A DNA stretch of 64,000 nt. Source: Leucaena leucocephala (Eukaryota > Streptophyta > Magnoliopsida > Fabales > Fabaceae). Positions 24,694-36,657 of this stretch are shown in pieces. Location: positions 5,580,001 through 5,644,000 of the forward strand of contig CM073518.1 in NCBI GenBank assembly GCA_037074615.1. The letters run 5' to 3'. Under the pieces are notes generated by a model. The model did no database searches. It saw only the letters and a list, made by a program, of their open reading frames with translations, and had not been told where the DNA came from. The translations under genes and the position numbers were made by a program. Every line of letters starts with the position of its first letter. Within the stretch, counting starts at the first letter, position 1.

Positions 24694-25858
24694 GCAGGCC
24701 GAACATATACTTCGTATAGGTTATTTGAGACTGCAAGGTTGTTTTTGCTAGCTAGCTGGGTTGTGCATTCAACTGGGTGTTAAAGCACAATGGTTACCTC
24801 CTGGCTTAGCCTTCATGACACAAGCCTCGTGTCTTGATCCAAATTTGTCATGGGAACTGGAGATTTTATGTTCAAACTGATCTCTATACATACCCGGGAT
24901 AAGATAGAAGTAATATTGCCATCTTTTGTTTAGTGAGGAAGATTCAAAACTCAAATTGTTCAAAGGCCTTAGTTATTCGTTGCCATGGGTGATATATGGA
25001 TTGAATGAATTGTCAGGTTTCATCGAAGTTTGTTGTCAAGAAACTCATGAGATCAGATTTTCGTTGATGGCTTACTTTTAAGTTTTAATTGCAATTGATC
25101 TTCTTTCCTGACTGTTTTGTCTATCAGGCAGTTCACGCATCTCCACACACCTAAGGACATTCAAATAGTTCATTTTTTATTATGCTTGGCATGGGCAGAG
25201 CCATAAAAGATGTGCTCTATCGTACTTGTAATTTTATGCACAATATTTTGTCTGGCATCCAATTTTATGCATAATTTATTTAATTTTTTTTTATATTAGG
25301 GTCTTAAAAGGTGAAATCTGCCCTAATTGGAAACGAAACCAAATTCAACTTGTCTGTGAAAAAGATTACAAATTATTTGATATATTTTCTTGAAACATGT
25401 TATTTTAATTATCTTCATTTAAAATAGTCTACATTAAACTAATGAAAAAAAACAAGGACTTGTATATATATATTCTCTTCATACATAGTACTTATTTTTT
25501 ATTAAACTATTTTCTTTATGTCTTTTGTATTAAACTATTTTCTTTATGTCTTTTGACTCTTCTCTTTCTAATATTTTACTTAATTTGGACTATTAGGAAA
25601 GTTTAAATTGCGTAGCGCTCTGGAGAAAATGCTGCAATTTTTCGAAAAAGATGGCTTCACGTTATCATGTCCCTTTAGCGGTGAGTCGCTTGTTTATTAA
25701 TGGCATGGACCGGAAGTGAGTGGCTCACATTCATATTGATGCTCATAATCTCATTATACCGATTAATGTAAATAATTCAAAAGTTGGGGCGTTTATAGCA
25801 TGTTGAAACGTCCATTTGTAATCTAATTTGTATGTTTTCTGACAATAATAAAAATAAA
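24694..25858. other. 3' flank of BZR1, no gene seen
   Basis: This should contain the BZR1 3' untranslated region, followed by AT-rich intergenic DNA. No coding exon or RNA gene was recognised. Confidence 0.4.
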
Positions 25859-26151
25859 ATAGTACTAAATATTCTGATATTATTTTTTAAATGTGGTCAG
25901 TATTCTAATATTATTTTTGTTATAATTTTATCCATAATTTTTTTAATTTTATATAATTTTATCCATAATAATTTTAATTTGATTCAATTTTACCCATAAT
26001 TTTATTTCTCAAGTACTAAGAATTGCACAAAATTAAACAAATTATAGGTGAAATTCACCAAATTAAAAAGATTATGGGTAAAATTACACTACAAATAAAA
26101 TTATAATACTTACCACATATAAAAAATAATATCAAGATATTTGGTGTACCC
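25859..26151. mobile_element. Fold-back (hairpin) MITE, arms of about 140 bp
   Basis: The left arm (AAATATTCTGATATTATTTT, then ATGTGGTCAGTATT, ATAATTTTATCCATAA) is repeated in reverse complement at the right (ACTTACCACATATAAA, AATAATATCAAGATATTTGG). Nearly the whole element folds on itself. The far right end reads GGTGTACCC, the left GTACT. No clear target duplication was found, so the superfamily is unknown. Confidence 0.68.
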
Positions 26152-26869
26152 TAACAACAAATACATTCATTTGATTTTATATACATTGTTCATTTCATTA
26201 TTTATGAAACAGTTATAATTGTTTTCATTGTTAATTATTATCATTTTGTTTTCTAACAAGTATACATATGCAATTTTCCTATTTAATCCTTCTCTTATAG
26301 GGAAAAAACAATTTACGAGTTTAATTTATATTCACATTCATAACCAGACCAGCGACTGTTTTCGTTCCCGGGAGATTTTGATAGGAAGTGTGTAAATATA
26401 ACGAGGATCAAGTTGTAAAAATTACAGGCTTCTGAAATGAATGGCAGGAATTTCAGGGATCAGAAAGAGCTGAGCAAAACCTTGATATATTTATGATGCA
26501 GTAAATATAGCAAGACATAAACATAATGCGGGCTTTTCAAAGTCCTCCCGAGATCAGTTTTTTTCCCAAGTAATGATGCTAGTGCCAAACAAAAGTAAGA
26601 ATAGGTATGCATTACAGAGTTGGAAATTTTATTACAGATCATACACATTAGAATATCAGATTACGAGCATATATCCTAAAAGAATTCCCTTAAAACATAA
26701 CTCTAACACCTAAAAGAAGCATACATATTCACGAGGGGGAATCAAAAGATAAGGTAAGATCAATTATTTTCTAGTTAGGTTAGGTGACAAGCAGCAAGTT
26801 AACAAAGCAAGGAAGAAAATCATAACCTTTGGGGATCAGAAAGTAACCCGGAACATATCCCACTAATCG
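26152..26869. other. Intergenic DNA and 3' flank of DNA glycosylase gene
   Basis: The part nearest 26869 should be the 3' untranslated region of the minus-strand glycosylase gene. No other gene or repeat was recognised. Confidence 0.4.
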
Positions 26870-28389
26870 CTATCCTAATGTTTCATTTCGAACCTCCTTC
26901 TCCTCAACCTGTGTTTTAAGTTCCTTTTTTATTGTGACGTAGCATTCATGGTATCTGAAGCACGTTATTAGATGATCATTAACGAGTCCTGCTACTTGCA
27001 TGAACGAATAAACCACAGTAGGCCCCACACATTGAAAACCTCTGCGCCTTAGATCCTTGCTAATGAGTTCCGCTTTTGGAGTCTTTACGGGTACTTGACG
27101 TCCATAACGAAATTCATTTCTTATTGGCTTGTGGTTCACAAATCTCCAGCAGTAGTTGCTGAACGAACCAAACTCCTGTTGTACCTGTAGGAGGATAAAT
27201 CAATTCACATTGTTATCAGAATGAACTTGCTATGCGTCTTGTTGGCATTAGTTGTAAATTAGAGTTACCTTAAGGAATCGATTAGCGTTTCCCACAATGG
27301 CACGGAATTTTGGTTCTGATAGCAAAGGTTTGCCGTTTATTGTCAAAGCTAGCAACTCCTTTTCTGTAATCTGAGCGACGGACGATGGGTCAAAGTTTTC
27401 GAAGAGCTTCCTATCAGTGACGTCAGACAACAAATGTCAAATTATGTTTTAGATAGATTAGCAGTGAACCATATGAATCTAGAGATAGAGATACCTGAAT
27501 ACGTCTCTAAGGTTAAGAATTGCTGGCCAACTCAGTTCTGCTAATGCTTGCGAAAACACCAGCAGCTCGAACAGCTTCCTATCATCATGAACTGGAACAC
27601 CCCATTCTTCATCGTGGAATGCAGCATAAAGAGGATCTGTTTTTAGAAACAGATAACATTTCTCTATTAGGCAACTCAATCGGTAGATATGTAGTGGCAA
27701 TATGAACTGAAATAAGCGACAAAATTCCCTACCGAGGATTAAGTTCACACTCTCATGGCAAAAGTAATTGAATTGCTTCATCATTGCAGGACTTGAACTA
27801 ATTATCAAATTCGGAATACAAAATGGCAGCGTATTACAGGAGGTAAAATATTCGTTTTGTACCCAGGCCAGAGATAGAGAAACGCGTGTACACTAAATGC
27901 CTTCTTTTCCTAACTGAATTTTACCGAGAATGAAAAAACTGAATGAACAGAAAGAAACAAAGAAATAATGCATCCTTAGCGCAAAAACTTGTAACTCCTG
28001 ACAAACTTACCAGAATTTGGAGTGATCCAATCACACCTGTTGGAAGGACTTGAAGCCTTGGGAGACAATGCCGCGCCAACGGCGCCGTCCGGCGCAATCT
28101 TTACCGGCTTTAACCCATTCCGCCTGACGGTCCTGCTAGAACTAACATTTTTCGCCGATGGATTGCTCGATGAGTCCGAAGAGCGTGTGCTGTCGGTAGA
28201 CACATTATTGATGACAATAGACTGCCGAATTTTTGGCATCTGCTTACTTGGAAGTCGTGGATTCTTGAGACAGTCGTTGTTTCCCTTCTGATCTTCGGAA
28301 ACCCTAACTCTGTTCCCAGCGGGTCCTAGAATGGCTCGCGGTTCAGAAACAGATTTAGCTGAAGAAGGAAGCTTCGTGGCGACAGGCAT
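26870..28389 (-). CDS. DNA-3-methyladenine glycosylase I (TAG family)
   Basis: Base-excision repair enzyme that removes alkylated adenine (3-methyladenine) from DNA. Four exons join in phase: 28011-28389, 27495-27636, 27269-27410 and 26870-27184, coding for 325 residues. The first about 110 residues are a low-complexity Ser/Arg/Lys-rich extension typical of plant members and probably hold targeting signals. The catalytic domain starts at RCDWITPNS-DPLYAAFHDEEWGVPVHDD; Cys119, His134 and, near the C-terminus, His292 and Cys296 (DHLITC) match the four zinc ligands of bacterial TAG. The core GNANRFLKVQQEFGSFSNYC and RRRGFQCVGPTVVYSFMQ-AG are also recognisable. All four ligands and all splice sites are present, so the gene looks functional. 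From memory it corresponds to Arabidopsis At1g75090, next to BZR1. Confidence 0.93.
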
Positions 28390-29581
28390 TGGAATTTGAA
28401 TTGTATAATTTGAATTCCTTAGAGTACAAACTTCAGTGTTAGGGTACTGGGTACAGGCTCTAGAAATATGAGCTCAGGGAGATTCCTTAATGCTTGAGAA
28501 AAGCTCCGATCTGAACAGATAAACTAAGCAGGAGCTAGTTCGACGGCGGTGGCTCGGGTTTATGGAGGTTTTAGAGGCCGAAAAAGCTGAGAATGGACGA
28601 AATACCGACTAGTGCCGGTTCCTTGTGCTTGCGTGGAGGAGAAAGCAACGGGAACTTGGGACGAAATATCTTTTATCCCCATACCACCTACCTCTAATTG
28701 CAGCCGTATCCTTACCCTTAACTAAATTGGCTACCTAATTCCTTCTAGAGAAGTGAAAATGCCGTGCCAGAGCCTCACGTGCAGAGAGGCATAATAAAGA
28801 CAATTGAGAAATTGCAGAACAAGAAGGTAACTGGTGACTTTAATTTATCTTCAGCAATGGACGTCAGATTTAGAATTCTCCGTTATTACATGTTGTTGTC
28901 ACATAGATGGCAAGTTATCAAATAGTAAGCTACTGGAAGCTCCTAATTGCAGTTACAGCAAAGTTATGGGAAGATGATGTTTGTTTTGATCCTGATACGG
29001 GACGGAGGAAGATGTGCAAGATACATGGATGTAAGGGGTGTGATAGTTTGACCGTTGAAGTAAACTGTGCTAAACTAATTTGTAGGGACTTGAATGCTAA
29101 AAATGGAAAAAGATAGAAAAAGAAGAAAAGGGCATAGAAGGAAGAAAGAAAGAGGAGGGAGAAGGTGTGAGTTGGAAGAGAGTCGCATTCGTTTGGTAAA
29201 TGGGTAAGGAGGCAAAGGGAAGGGATGAGGTGTGGCTTTGGCTTTGGCTTGTGATGGAGAGGTAGTTACCGTTAAGAAAAAGAATCCAAAGGCTCTCCAC
29301 TAGAAGGGCCGGTGGTTAACCATTATCCACTTCAGATTACATCCAACGGCTACGTGTCCTCGCCCTCCTCTGCTCCCCCTGAATCTATCCACATTCTAGA
29401 ATGTTGCCAACCCACATCGTTGGGCCGCCCAGTTCAATTTCTCGACATCATGATTGGGCCTTGCCCAATAAATAACAAAACAACAATCTGATTTTTTCTT
29501 CTGTTGCCAATCCAAGTAGTTACCTCAGTTTCGATTCCCACCCTTGGGCCTTCTGATCACTTACTTTATTCATTGATAATA
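28390..29581. other. Upstream flank of the glycosylase gene, no further gene seen
   Basis: The first few hundred bases should hold the promoter and 5' leader of the glycosylase gene. TGGGCC/GGCCCA-type motifs occur around 29420-29465. The small frame at 28907-29116 (Cys-rich MCKIHGCKGCDSL) has no family I recognise and no splice context, so I do not call it a gene. Confidence 0.4.
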
Positions 29582-30108
29582 TCAGTGGCGACTACCTATT
29601 GTCTGTGAATTTAATCTATATAAAAATATGAGATATATAATTATTTAGAGTATATTTAATTTTTAAAAATATTATTTTGTTATGGTTTTATTCGTAACGT
29701 TTGGGGAGGCATCCTAACTCTTAGGTGTCTAGATTTACGCCTGAGAGTAATAAATAGCTCACTCTGCTCGACATTGATATTATCTAGGAGAAAAGGAGAC
29801 TTCGCCATGCTCTTGAATCATGAGTGAGCCCAACTCCTTTCTAAAAACTTTGTAACAAAAAAAATATATCACTGGCGACTATTTTAGAGTGGGTTCGATC
29901 CCTCAAGAGTACTATTTTATTGTGATTCTAGTCGCGATGCTAGGAGAGATATCTTAACTCTTAGGTGCCTAGGCTTATGCCTGAGAGTAATAGATAGCTC
30001 GCCCCTACCTGATATTAGTATAGCATAAAAGGAAAGAAGATTTTGCCCTACCTTTAAAATATAGGTGAGCCTAATCTCTTTCTAAAAATTTTGTAATAAA
30101 AAAAAATA
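29582..30108 (+). repeat. Two diverged direct copies of a SINE-like repeat with A-rich ends
   Basis: Copy 1 (about 29582-29868) and copy 2 (about 29869-30108) share AACTCTTAGGTG, CTAG.TTTACGCCTGAGAGTAAT, AGATAGCTC and TCTAAAAACTTTGTAA followed by an A run. Copy 2 has GGTTCGATCCCTC near its start, close to a pol III B box. Both begin TGGCGACTA. The arrangement suggests two tandem or nested insertions of one short retroelement, but target duplications were not resolved. Confidence 0.5.
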
Positions 30109-30878
30109 CTACTCGTTATAACTAGACGAAAGTTGACACACAAATAATAAAGAATAGATTTATATCATATAAGGATACAAGTTTAATTTCTACTGTTATA
30201 AATATTCATTTGATAGGTAATCTCATAAGTCCCCTATAAACACTCTCTTAACTCTGAGACTGTATCTTGACCTCAGTGGGGGATCGATGCCAAATTTACC
30301 TAAATTTTTTTGTATAAAAAACATATCATACAACTTAAAAATTTTTAAAAAGTATTTTACTTATTTTTAACACCTAAACAATATTGTAAAATACCAAAAA
30401 TTGAAAGAATAAAAAGGTTATACGCAGTCCAGTGGAAAATTACAAAAAGTCTCAATAAAAGGAAGCCACACTATTCATGGACATGATTTTAATTTTATAT
30501 TGATATTGATCATACCCTATTCATTATTTTCTAAACAAACATTTGCTTAATTTCTGTTAAAGAAGAAGAAATACAAGTTTAAAATAATTTTTCCACAGAA
30601 ATGAAAATAATAAAAGAAATGGTGCGTAAGCAGAAAAATTAGACAGATAGAATGCTGTAAGGCTCAGACAGCGATTAACAGCTGAGTGGCATCTTCGAAG
30701 GCGACGATTTGGTCTCATCCTGTTGCCATCCCATGCATGCCATGGGACTTCGGGATCTTTGTGAAATGATAATTTGGGTGTTGACCCGACCCAATTGGGA
30801 AGCAGCAGGGGACGGGATTCATGGCTGGTAGATCGTTCATTGTCCTCTGCCAAAGAGGGGCCAAAAAACAAACAAACA
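30109..30878. other. Intergenic DNA, no gene seen
   Basis: The part at about 30120-30260 resembles the AT-rich stretch at about 56330-56440 (both contain a GATAATCTCRTAA-like phrase), so an old repeat is likely. The frame at 30557-30871 on the minus strand has no recognised family and is not called. Confidence 0.35.
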
Positions 30879-31090
30879 AGTAGCTGTCGAGCTTTAATAC
30901 GAGTGATAAGTGATTTAGTATCGTTTAAATAATGTCTCTAATTTAAGTTTTAGCGCATGTAAAAAATTCTTGTTAGGAGACTCACTTACCATAACTAAAA
31001 ATATAATGTGGATAAGACCTTGATGTAGTTAGGATAAAATTTTGATAAAATAGATAGGTAAAAAAAAAAACAAAGAGTAGCTGTCGGGCG
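30879..31090 (+). mobile_element. SINE, family S1, copy 1 (degenerate) with target duplication
   Basis: The body (about 30897-31074) aligns with copies at 63591-63786 and 47963-48147: CGAGTGATAAG, AGTATCGTTTAAA, GGAGACTCAC.TACCATA, GATGTAGT, then an A tail. It is flanked by AGTAGCTGTCGAGC (before) and AGTAGCTGTCGGGC (after), a target duplication with one mismatch. The B box has decayed, so this copy is old and inactive. Confidence 0.78.
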
Positions 31091-31602
31091 TGGCCATACA
31101 AAAACAAGGAAGAAGGAGCCGAAGTGTAAGTGCCCGAAACCTTATCCAATCCGCAATATTAGTATTTTAAATTAAAAAGACATGCAGAGTAATTTATAAA
31201 AGTGTAATAAAAAATACTCTAGTTGGATCAGGACATATTAGGTTCGACTTGGCAGAAAAAAATAATTCTTGGTCAGGTTCGACTTAATCACTTAAACTGT
31301 TTCTTTTTGTGGGTCAACCAAACCCAAACCCAGAATTAATGATCAACAATTGTAAATAATAGTAATCATTATTTTACCAGCACTCATATATATATATATA
31401 TATATATCGTGTCAAATTATCAGCAATTTTATCTTACCCACCCATGCGCGCTAGCCTCCGTGAAATTTCCAGATTTCTGAGAGCATCTTCTTAAGCATAT
31501 GCATATTCATATATATGCCTATGAATTTTATCATTCAGGAAGCGCTACCAGTATGAAAGAAAAAGGTATGCTCTGAGCTCTCAGGCAATTAAGCTTCCTA
31601 CC
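31091..31602. other. Upstream flank of LPEAT1 with (AT)n microsatellite
   Basis: A perfect (TA)n tract lies at about 31386-31407. The remaining sequence should hold the LPEAT1 promoter and 5' leader. No other gene was seen. Confidence 0.45.
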
Positions 31603-34600
31603 ATGGAGTGCGAACTCAAGGTCCTGAATTCTAAGCCGCCCAAATCCAGTACAAAACAACCCGACCCTGTTCGCCATGATGCCTCCGCCACCGACGACCG
31701 TCCTCTTCTCAATTCCCGCTCTTCTGTCTCCTCTGAGAGTATCCAAGAGCCTGAGAACAAATTCGCTGCATACGTCAGACACGATGTTTACGGAACCATG
31801 GGACGTGGACCCTTGCCGATGAAGGAGAAGCTCCTGCTAGCTCTGGCATTGCTCACATTAGCACCTATTAGGGTGTTCCTGACCATCGCCATCTTGGTCT
31901 TGTATAACTTCGTTTGTAGGATCTGTACTCTATTCTCCGTCCCTTATCGGGAGGATGGACAGGAAGATTACTTGCACTTGCGCGGGTGGAGAAAGTCTGT
32001 GATTATTTGGTTTGGCAAGGCTCTCTGGACAGGCTCATCCTGTTAAAATTGAATATAATGCTCAACCTGGTATTATGTACCTCAATAAATATTTAAGGTT
32101 GTAAGGTTAATTCATATATGCCTATATTCTGATCTTCTATGTCATTTGATTTGACAATAACGAGAAAGTGTATTTTTCATTGAAATTTTGTGACCCCCTG
32201 GATTATATCATATGCTTTGGGCTGCTGATGCACCTTCCTAGAATTAGCACCTTCTTTTTCTTCCTCCCTCCTCCAGGGGAAAATAGAATGTGATTGAGCA
32301 GCTACAGTTATTATAGTTTAGCTCCAGCTTTCTTATCTCTATATTTTTGTCTTGGTATTTGTCTTAACTTCTAATAATTCTCTTCTGTTTTAATGTAAGA
32401 AGAAAGGAAAGAACCGATCTGAAGAGATGGGAAGGCCTGGAGTAATAATATCTAATCACGTGTCATACTTGGATATTTTGTATCACATGTCTTCCTCATT
32501 CCCAAGTTTTGTTGCAAAGGTTTGTCGTGTTGTCCCATGTAATTTTTATTGAATGTGTATTGCTCATCTTGCTGTAATGACCTCAAATTTGTTACTGACA
32601 CATGTTTCAAACTCTTCATGCCAATCTTGGATTTTGTTGCTGAAGGCATCAGTGGCTAAACTTCCTTTAGTTGGTCTTATCAGGTTTGTTAACTTGCTAT
32701 TGAATGCATTATCTATTTTCCTGTGTTTTTTGCTGTTTAGCTATTGCTGTATATGGCTCTTTTGTCTTCTCATAGTGCAAAATAAGACTTCCTTGAGTTT
32801 AATGATTGTGCGGCTTATGGAATGAACATGCTTATCTCTGCGTTAATGCATGCTCTTTTATCTTCATCTGTGAAACAATTTAAAACCTTGGGCTCAAACA
32901 TTATTGCATGTTTTGTGACAGTAAGTGCCTTGGCTGTGTCTATGTTCAGCGGGAATCAAAGTCAGCAGACTCCATGGGTGTTTCAGGTGCTTATTGGTGC
33001 GCTAACACATTGTAATACTTTTGACAGTATGCAAAGTCTTAACCCCACCCCCCTCAGGGGGTCTCTCTTCCAATCCTCGGTTCTGCATGGTTCTTTTGTT
33101 CATATTGTTGTACCAGACTAATTGCATGGGATCTTTTGCATGCTGAGTTTATAAATAAATTGTTTAAGAATGCAATGTTTATAAGATATTACAGTGTTTT
33201 AAGGAAAAAATGAACGAATTATCTGTGCTGTTTTTCAAATTCAAATGCAGTTAAAATTGTATGTTCTGCTGTATTAGTGGTATATCTAGATTGGTATATT
33301 GTACAAATTGATTATTTAGTTTCTATATTGCCTTAGGATATGAATTCCCGTTTAACTCTTGGGTACAGGCTAGCTATTTGTCATGTGCCTTGTCTAAAGC
33401 TGCCCCAACCATTCTCGTTATGCAAACCAACTTATGTTAGTCAGTAAAAGCATTTATGTCTTGAAGATTCATAATGTTCTAGGTTGAGCTTGAACTGAGG
33501 CTTTTTTTTGGCCCATTTTTTGGGAAAATTAGGTCCATAAATTATCAGGTATAACTAAATTGCAGACATTTCCTCTTGCAGGTGTTGTCACTGAAAGAAT
33601 TCAAGAAGCTCATCAGAATAAGGTTTCCCCAATGTTGCTATTTCCAGGTTATTATCCTTCTGATTATTTCATGTTATCCATGCATTGATGGAAATAGGAA
33701 TTAATTTCTTATGCAATGCATCACCTTTCTGTAAAATTTATCTGATGATTGATGTGTGTCCTACTGAATAAATGCATTATGTATCTTGGTTTTCATTGGT
33801 AAACATCATTAACTATTGTTCTGGCTTGAGATTTTTCAGAAGGCGAAGTATATTCCACACTTTTTCCTGATCTTTTCAACTTATATAAGTTTTAATTTAA
33901 GTTTATTCCTTAGTTACTCCATGTCTCTTCTCATCAATAATTTATTTTTTTCATCTAAAAAAAACCTCATCTCTTAATTTGTTTGTCTTCAAACTAGATG
34001 GGTGAGCCCCATGCATTGCATGGCTTATGAGGAATGAACTGCATTGTTTATGATGCGTGAATAATACAACTTGTTGTAGGTTGGTTCTATATTGTCACTA
34101 CTCTAAACACTAAATCTGTAATTTAATGTGTTGCTGGTATGTGAAAGGTAGTATATGTCAGTACATCAAGGAATCTAGAGCGTCTATTTTTTTCATTCTT
34201 ATTTTCAGTGTTATAATTGTTTGAACATAATGACACTGAGTATTCTATAGAAGGTACAACCACAAATGGTGACTTTCTTCTTCCATTTAAGACTGGTGGT
34301 TTTTTGGCAAGTGCGCCTGTGCTTCCTGTAATTCTGAAATACACTTACCAGAGGTTTAGTCCTGCCTGGGATTCCATATCTGGGGTGAGTGGTTACAAAG
34401 TTTTAGTTTTATTATACTTTCTGAATTTCCACCTTGAGAACTAATATATCAACTAGCGTCTATACGTTATGTTTTAAATTCCAACATTAGCTTCGCCATT
34501 AATGAAAATAAACATCAGGCTAAACATGTTATGGGAACAAGCTCTTATGCTCAGAAGTTTTACTTGAGTGTTGATATAATGGAATTTATTGAAATTTCCC

Positions 34601-35698
34601 TTTTTTATAATTTTCAAATTTTCTTTTTATTTAGTTCAAATTTACTGCATATTTGCAGGTGCGCCACATAGTTTTTCTCCTCTGTCAGTTTGTAAATCAT
34701 ATGGAGGTGACACGGTTACCTGTCTACTATCCCTCCCAGTTAGAGAAAGATGATCCCAAACTTTATGCTAATAATGTTAGAAGTTTGATGGCTACCGAGG
34801 TATGAAATTCCACGAATACATGATATAAAAAATTCAGGAAGCCATTCATATCAGATGTAACACTTTATCAGCATGTGTTTATTCTGGTTTTTTTATTGTG
34901 CATGGGTCCTTTATGCTTATTTTAAAATCTCGGGATTTGTAAGTATTTTGTGCATAGGTCCTTTCGCATGTGTGGACTATTTTCTACTTGCAATTCTATT
35001 TTCTGCTTCACTGATTACATACTAGGATTTCCGGACACCAATTCTAGAGTGAGTTGGTTGTAGTGGATTTATGCACGTTAGATTTTTTTAAATATCCTAA
35101 TGCACGTCCTTGTTGTGGAAATTAAATATTTGAAGAAGAGGGAGAATACTGTTTCTGTCCTGTCATGAGCATTTAGCCGATACTTCGCTTAATGTTTGAT
35201 TACCTGCAATTTCACTCTAAACCTTTTTTTTTTGTATAATTGGTTAAATTGTAACAATGAGTACTACTTCATTGAGTTGCTTTCTCTTTCGCTTCCATTC
35301 AGCATGGCAAGGGTGCTTCAATATCTTTTTCTCAACAATAAAGGTCCAGTTGGAGAATATCAAACTCTTGATTTCTCGTCCTTGGCATTCTTCTTGTCAT
35401 TTCCATTCTGTTTTGCCCTCTCTCTGCCCCAAGAAGCATAGCCTAATGATAGTGAATCCTTATATTATTAAGGAGAGTAACATTGATCGGTTAAAGTTTT
35501 TGGGTACATGGGAGATCTTATTATTTTACTTGTTTTGATGAAATCACTGTCAATACTAGCTTGATATTGTTTATTATGTTTTGCTTGCAGGGTAATTTGA
35601 TGCTTTCAGATATTGGGCTGGCTGAAAAGCGGATATATCATGCTGCTCTCAACGGTAATAATAACCCAATTCGTGTTATGCATCAGAAAGACGATTGA
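31603..35698 (+). CDS. LPEAT1: Lysophosphatidylethanolamine acyltransferase 1 (LPEAT1)-like; exon 1 end appears damaged
   Basis: Membrane-bound glycerolipid acyltransferase that re-acylates lysophospholipids, chiefly lysophosphatidylethanolamine. Recognised exons: 31603 to about 32040 (start MECELKVLNSK, transmembrane stretch LLLALALLTLAPIRVFLTIA), 32400-32519 (motif I NHVSYLD), 32646-32683, 32922-32986, 33582-33647, 34251-34384 (LFPEGTTTNGDFLLP motif across the junction, then PVLPVILKY), 34659-34799 and 35591-35698 (end HQKDD). From exon 2 onward every junction is GT-AG and in phase. Exon 1 is the problem: after GWRKSVIIWFGKAL it reads WTGSSC and stop (32044-32046), no in-phase donor precedes the stop, and the second hydrophobic segment expected there is missing. 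The gene may be a recent pseudogene, may use an unusual junction, or the sequence may hold an indel error. Confidence 0.75.
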
Positions 35699-36187
35699 TA
35701 ATTTCATGGCGCCCCTCCCAAATGAGATGTTGATCCCTTCGAGTTTCATAGTTTCAAACTTGGTATTTGCACATGAATTGACAGCTTATGCGAGGGTTCT
35801 TATAACCCATACTCAAACATCCGAATGGTACTTGTGTATTTTTGTTGTATATATGGCCAGTTAAGTATTCTTAATTGCTGGTGAACTCTTGTTGAACTTG
35901 AAGCATCCATTTCAAGAGTCACGACTGTTGTAGAAATGTTCCATGTGATGAATGACCTGAGCTCTTATAGAAAGTAGAAACACCATGTAGTCTTTGAATG
36001 AATCTTCGTTCTCGTGTTCTCGCAGGTTTCTTTGTTTCATTGATAATTCGGATTCGTAGTCTGGCGTTCATTGTGTGGTTCTGTTGGTAAAGAAAATGAA
36101 ATTAAGGCAACATAAAAAAAAAATTGTGGGCCAGAACTAATATTCACAAGGGGATGTGTATCTGATTATTGATCTGCCCCCAGAGCT
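35699..36187. other. 3' flank of LPEAT1
   Basis: This stretch should include the LPEAT1 3' untranslated region. No other gene or repeat with clear borders was recognised. Confidence 0.4.
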
Positions 36188-36190
36188 TTA

Positions 36191-36654
36191 GGGTTCGTTT
36201 GGCATGGGGTATTTAGGGGGAGGGGGAGGGGGAGGGGGAGGGGGGGATTTTGCTGCCTCCCCTTGTTTGGCTTATTAAAACATTAAGGAGGAGAGGTAAA
36301 TTTTTTTAAAATTTTCCCTCGCCCCTCCAACTTTATTTCCACTCCAAAATTGGGGGAATTTTGAGGGAAAGTATAATATTATTATTTTATAATATTAATA
36401 TACTTACAATTTTTTTAATATCCTAACATTACCTTTATATTATATTTTATTAAAATATTATATAAAATAATATATGGTAAATTTATCTATATAAAAGTAT
36501 TTTTCCCCTTCTTGAATCAAATAAGGTAATAAAAAAATACATCCCCTCCTTTCTCTTAATGTTAATTTAAACAAGATAATAATAAAATTTCTTCTTTTTC
36601 TTACTATTTTTTTCTCTCTATTAAAATTTCCCCTCCGTTGACCCAAACAAACCC
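36191..36654. mobile_element. Harbinger/Tourist-type MITE (464 bp) with TTA target duplication
   Basis: The ends are inverted: GGGTTCGTTTGG at the left and CCAAACAAACCC at the right. TTA flanks both sides (36188-36190 and 36655-36657), which is the target duplication of PIF/Harbinger elements. The interior is AT-rich and non-coding. Just inside the left end lies a pure G-run array (36216-36246). Confidence 0.82.
36216..36246 (+). repeat. (GGGGGA)n array, strong G-quadruplex candidate
   Basis: Five successive runs of five or more G separated by single A bases. Such a pattern is expected to form stable G-quadruplex structures on the plus strand. It lies about 25 bp inside the left terminus of the Tourist-type MITE. 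Confidence 0.9.
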
Positions 36655-36657
36655 TTA

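Noticed and set aside
28907..29116. Small Cys-containing open frame on the plus strand
   Set aside because: No recognised family, no splice context and no repeat partner; short frames of this length are expected by chance.
30557..30871. 104-codon open frame on the minus strand
   Set aside because: No recognisable domain; part of it is T-rich low-complexity sequence giving a run of Phe/Leu.
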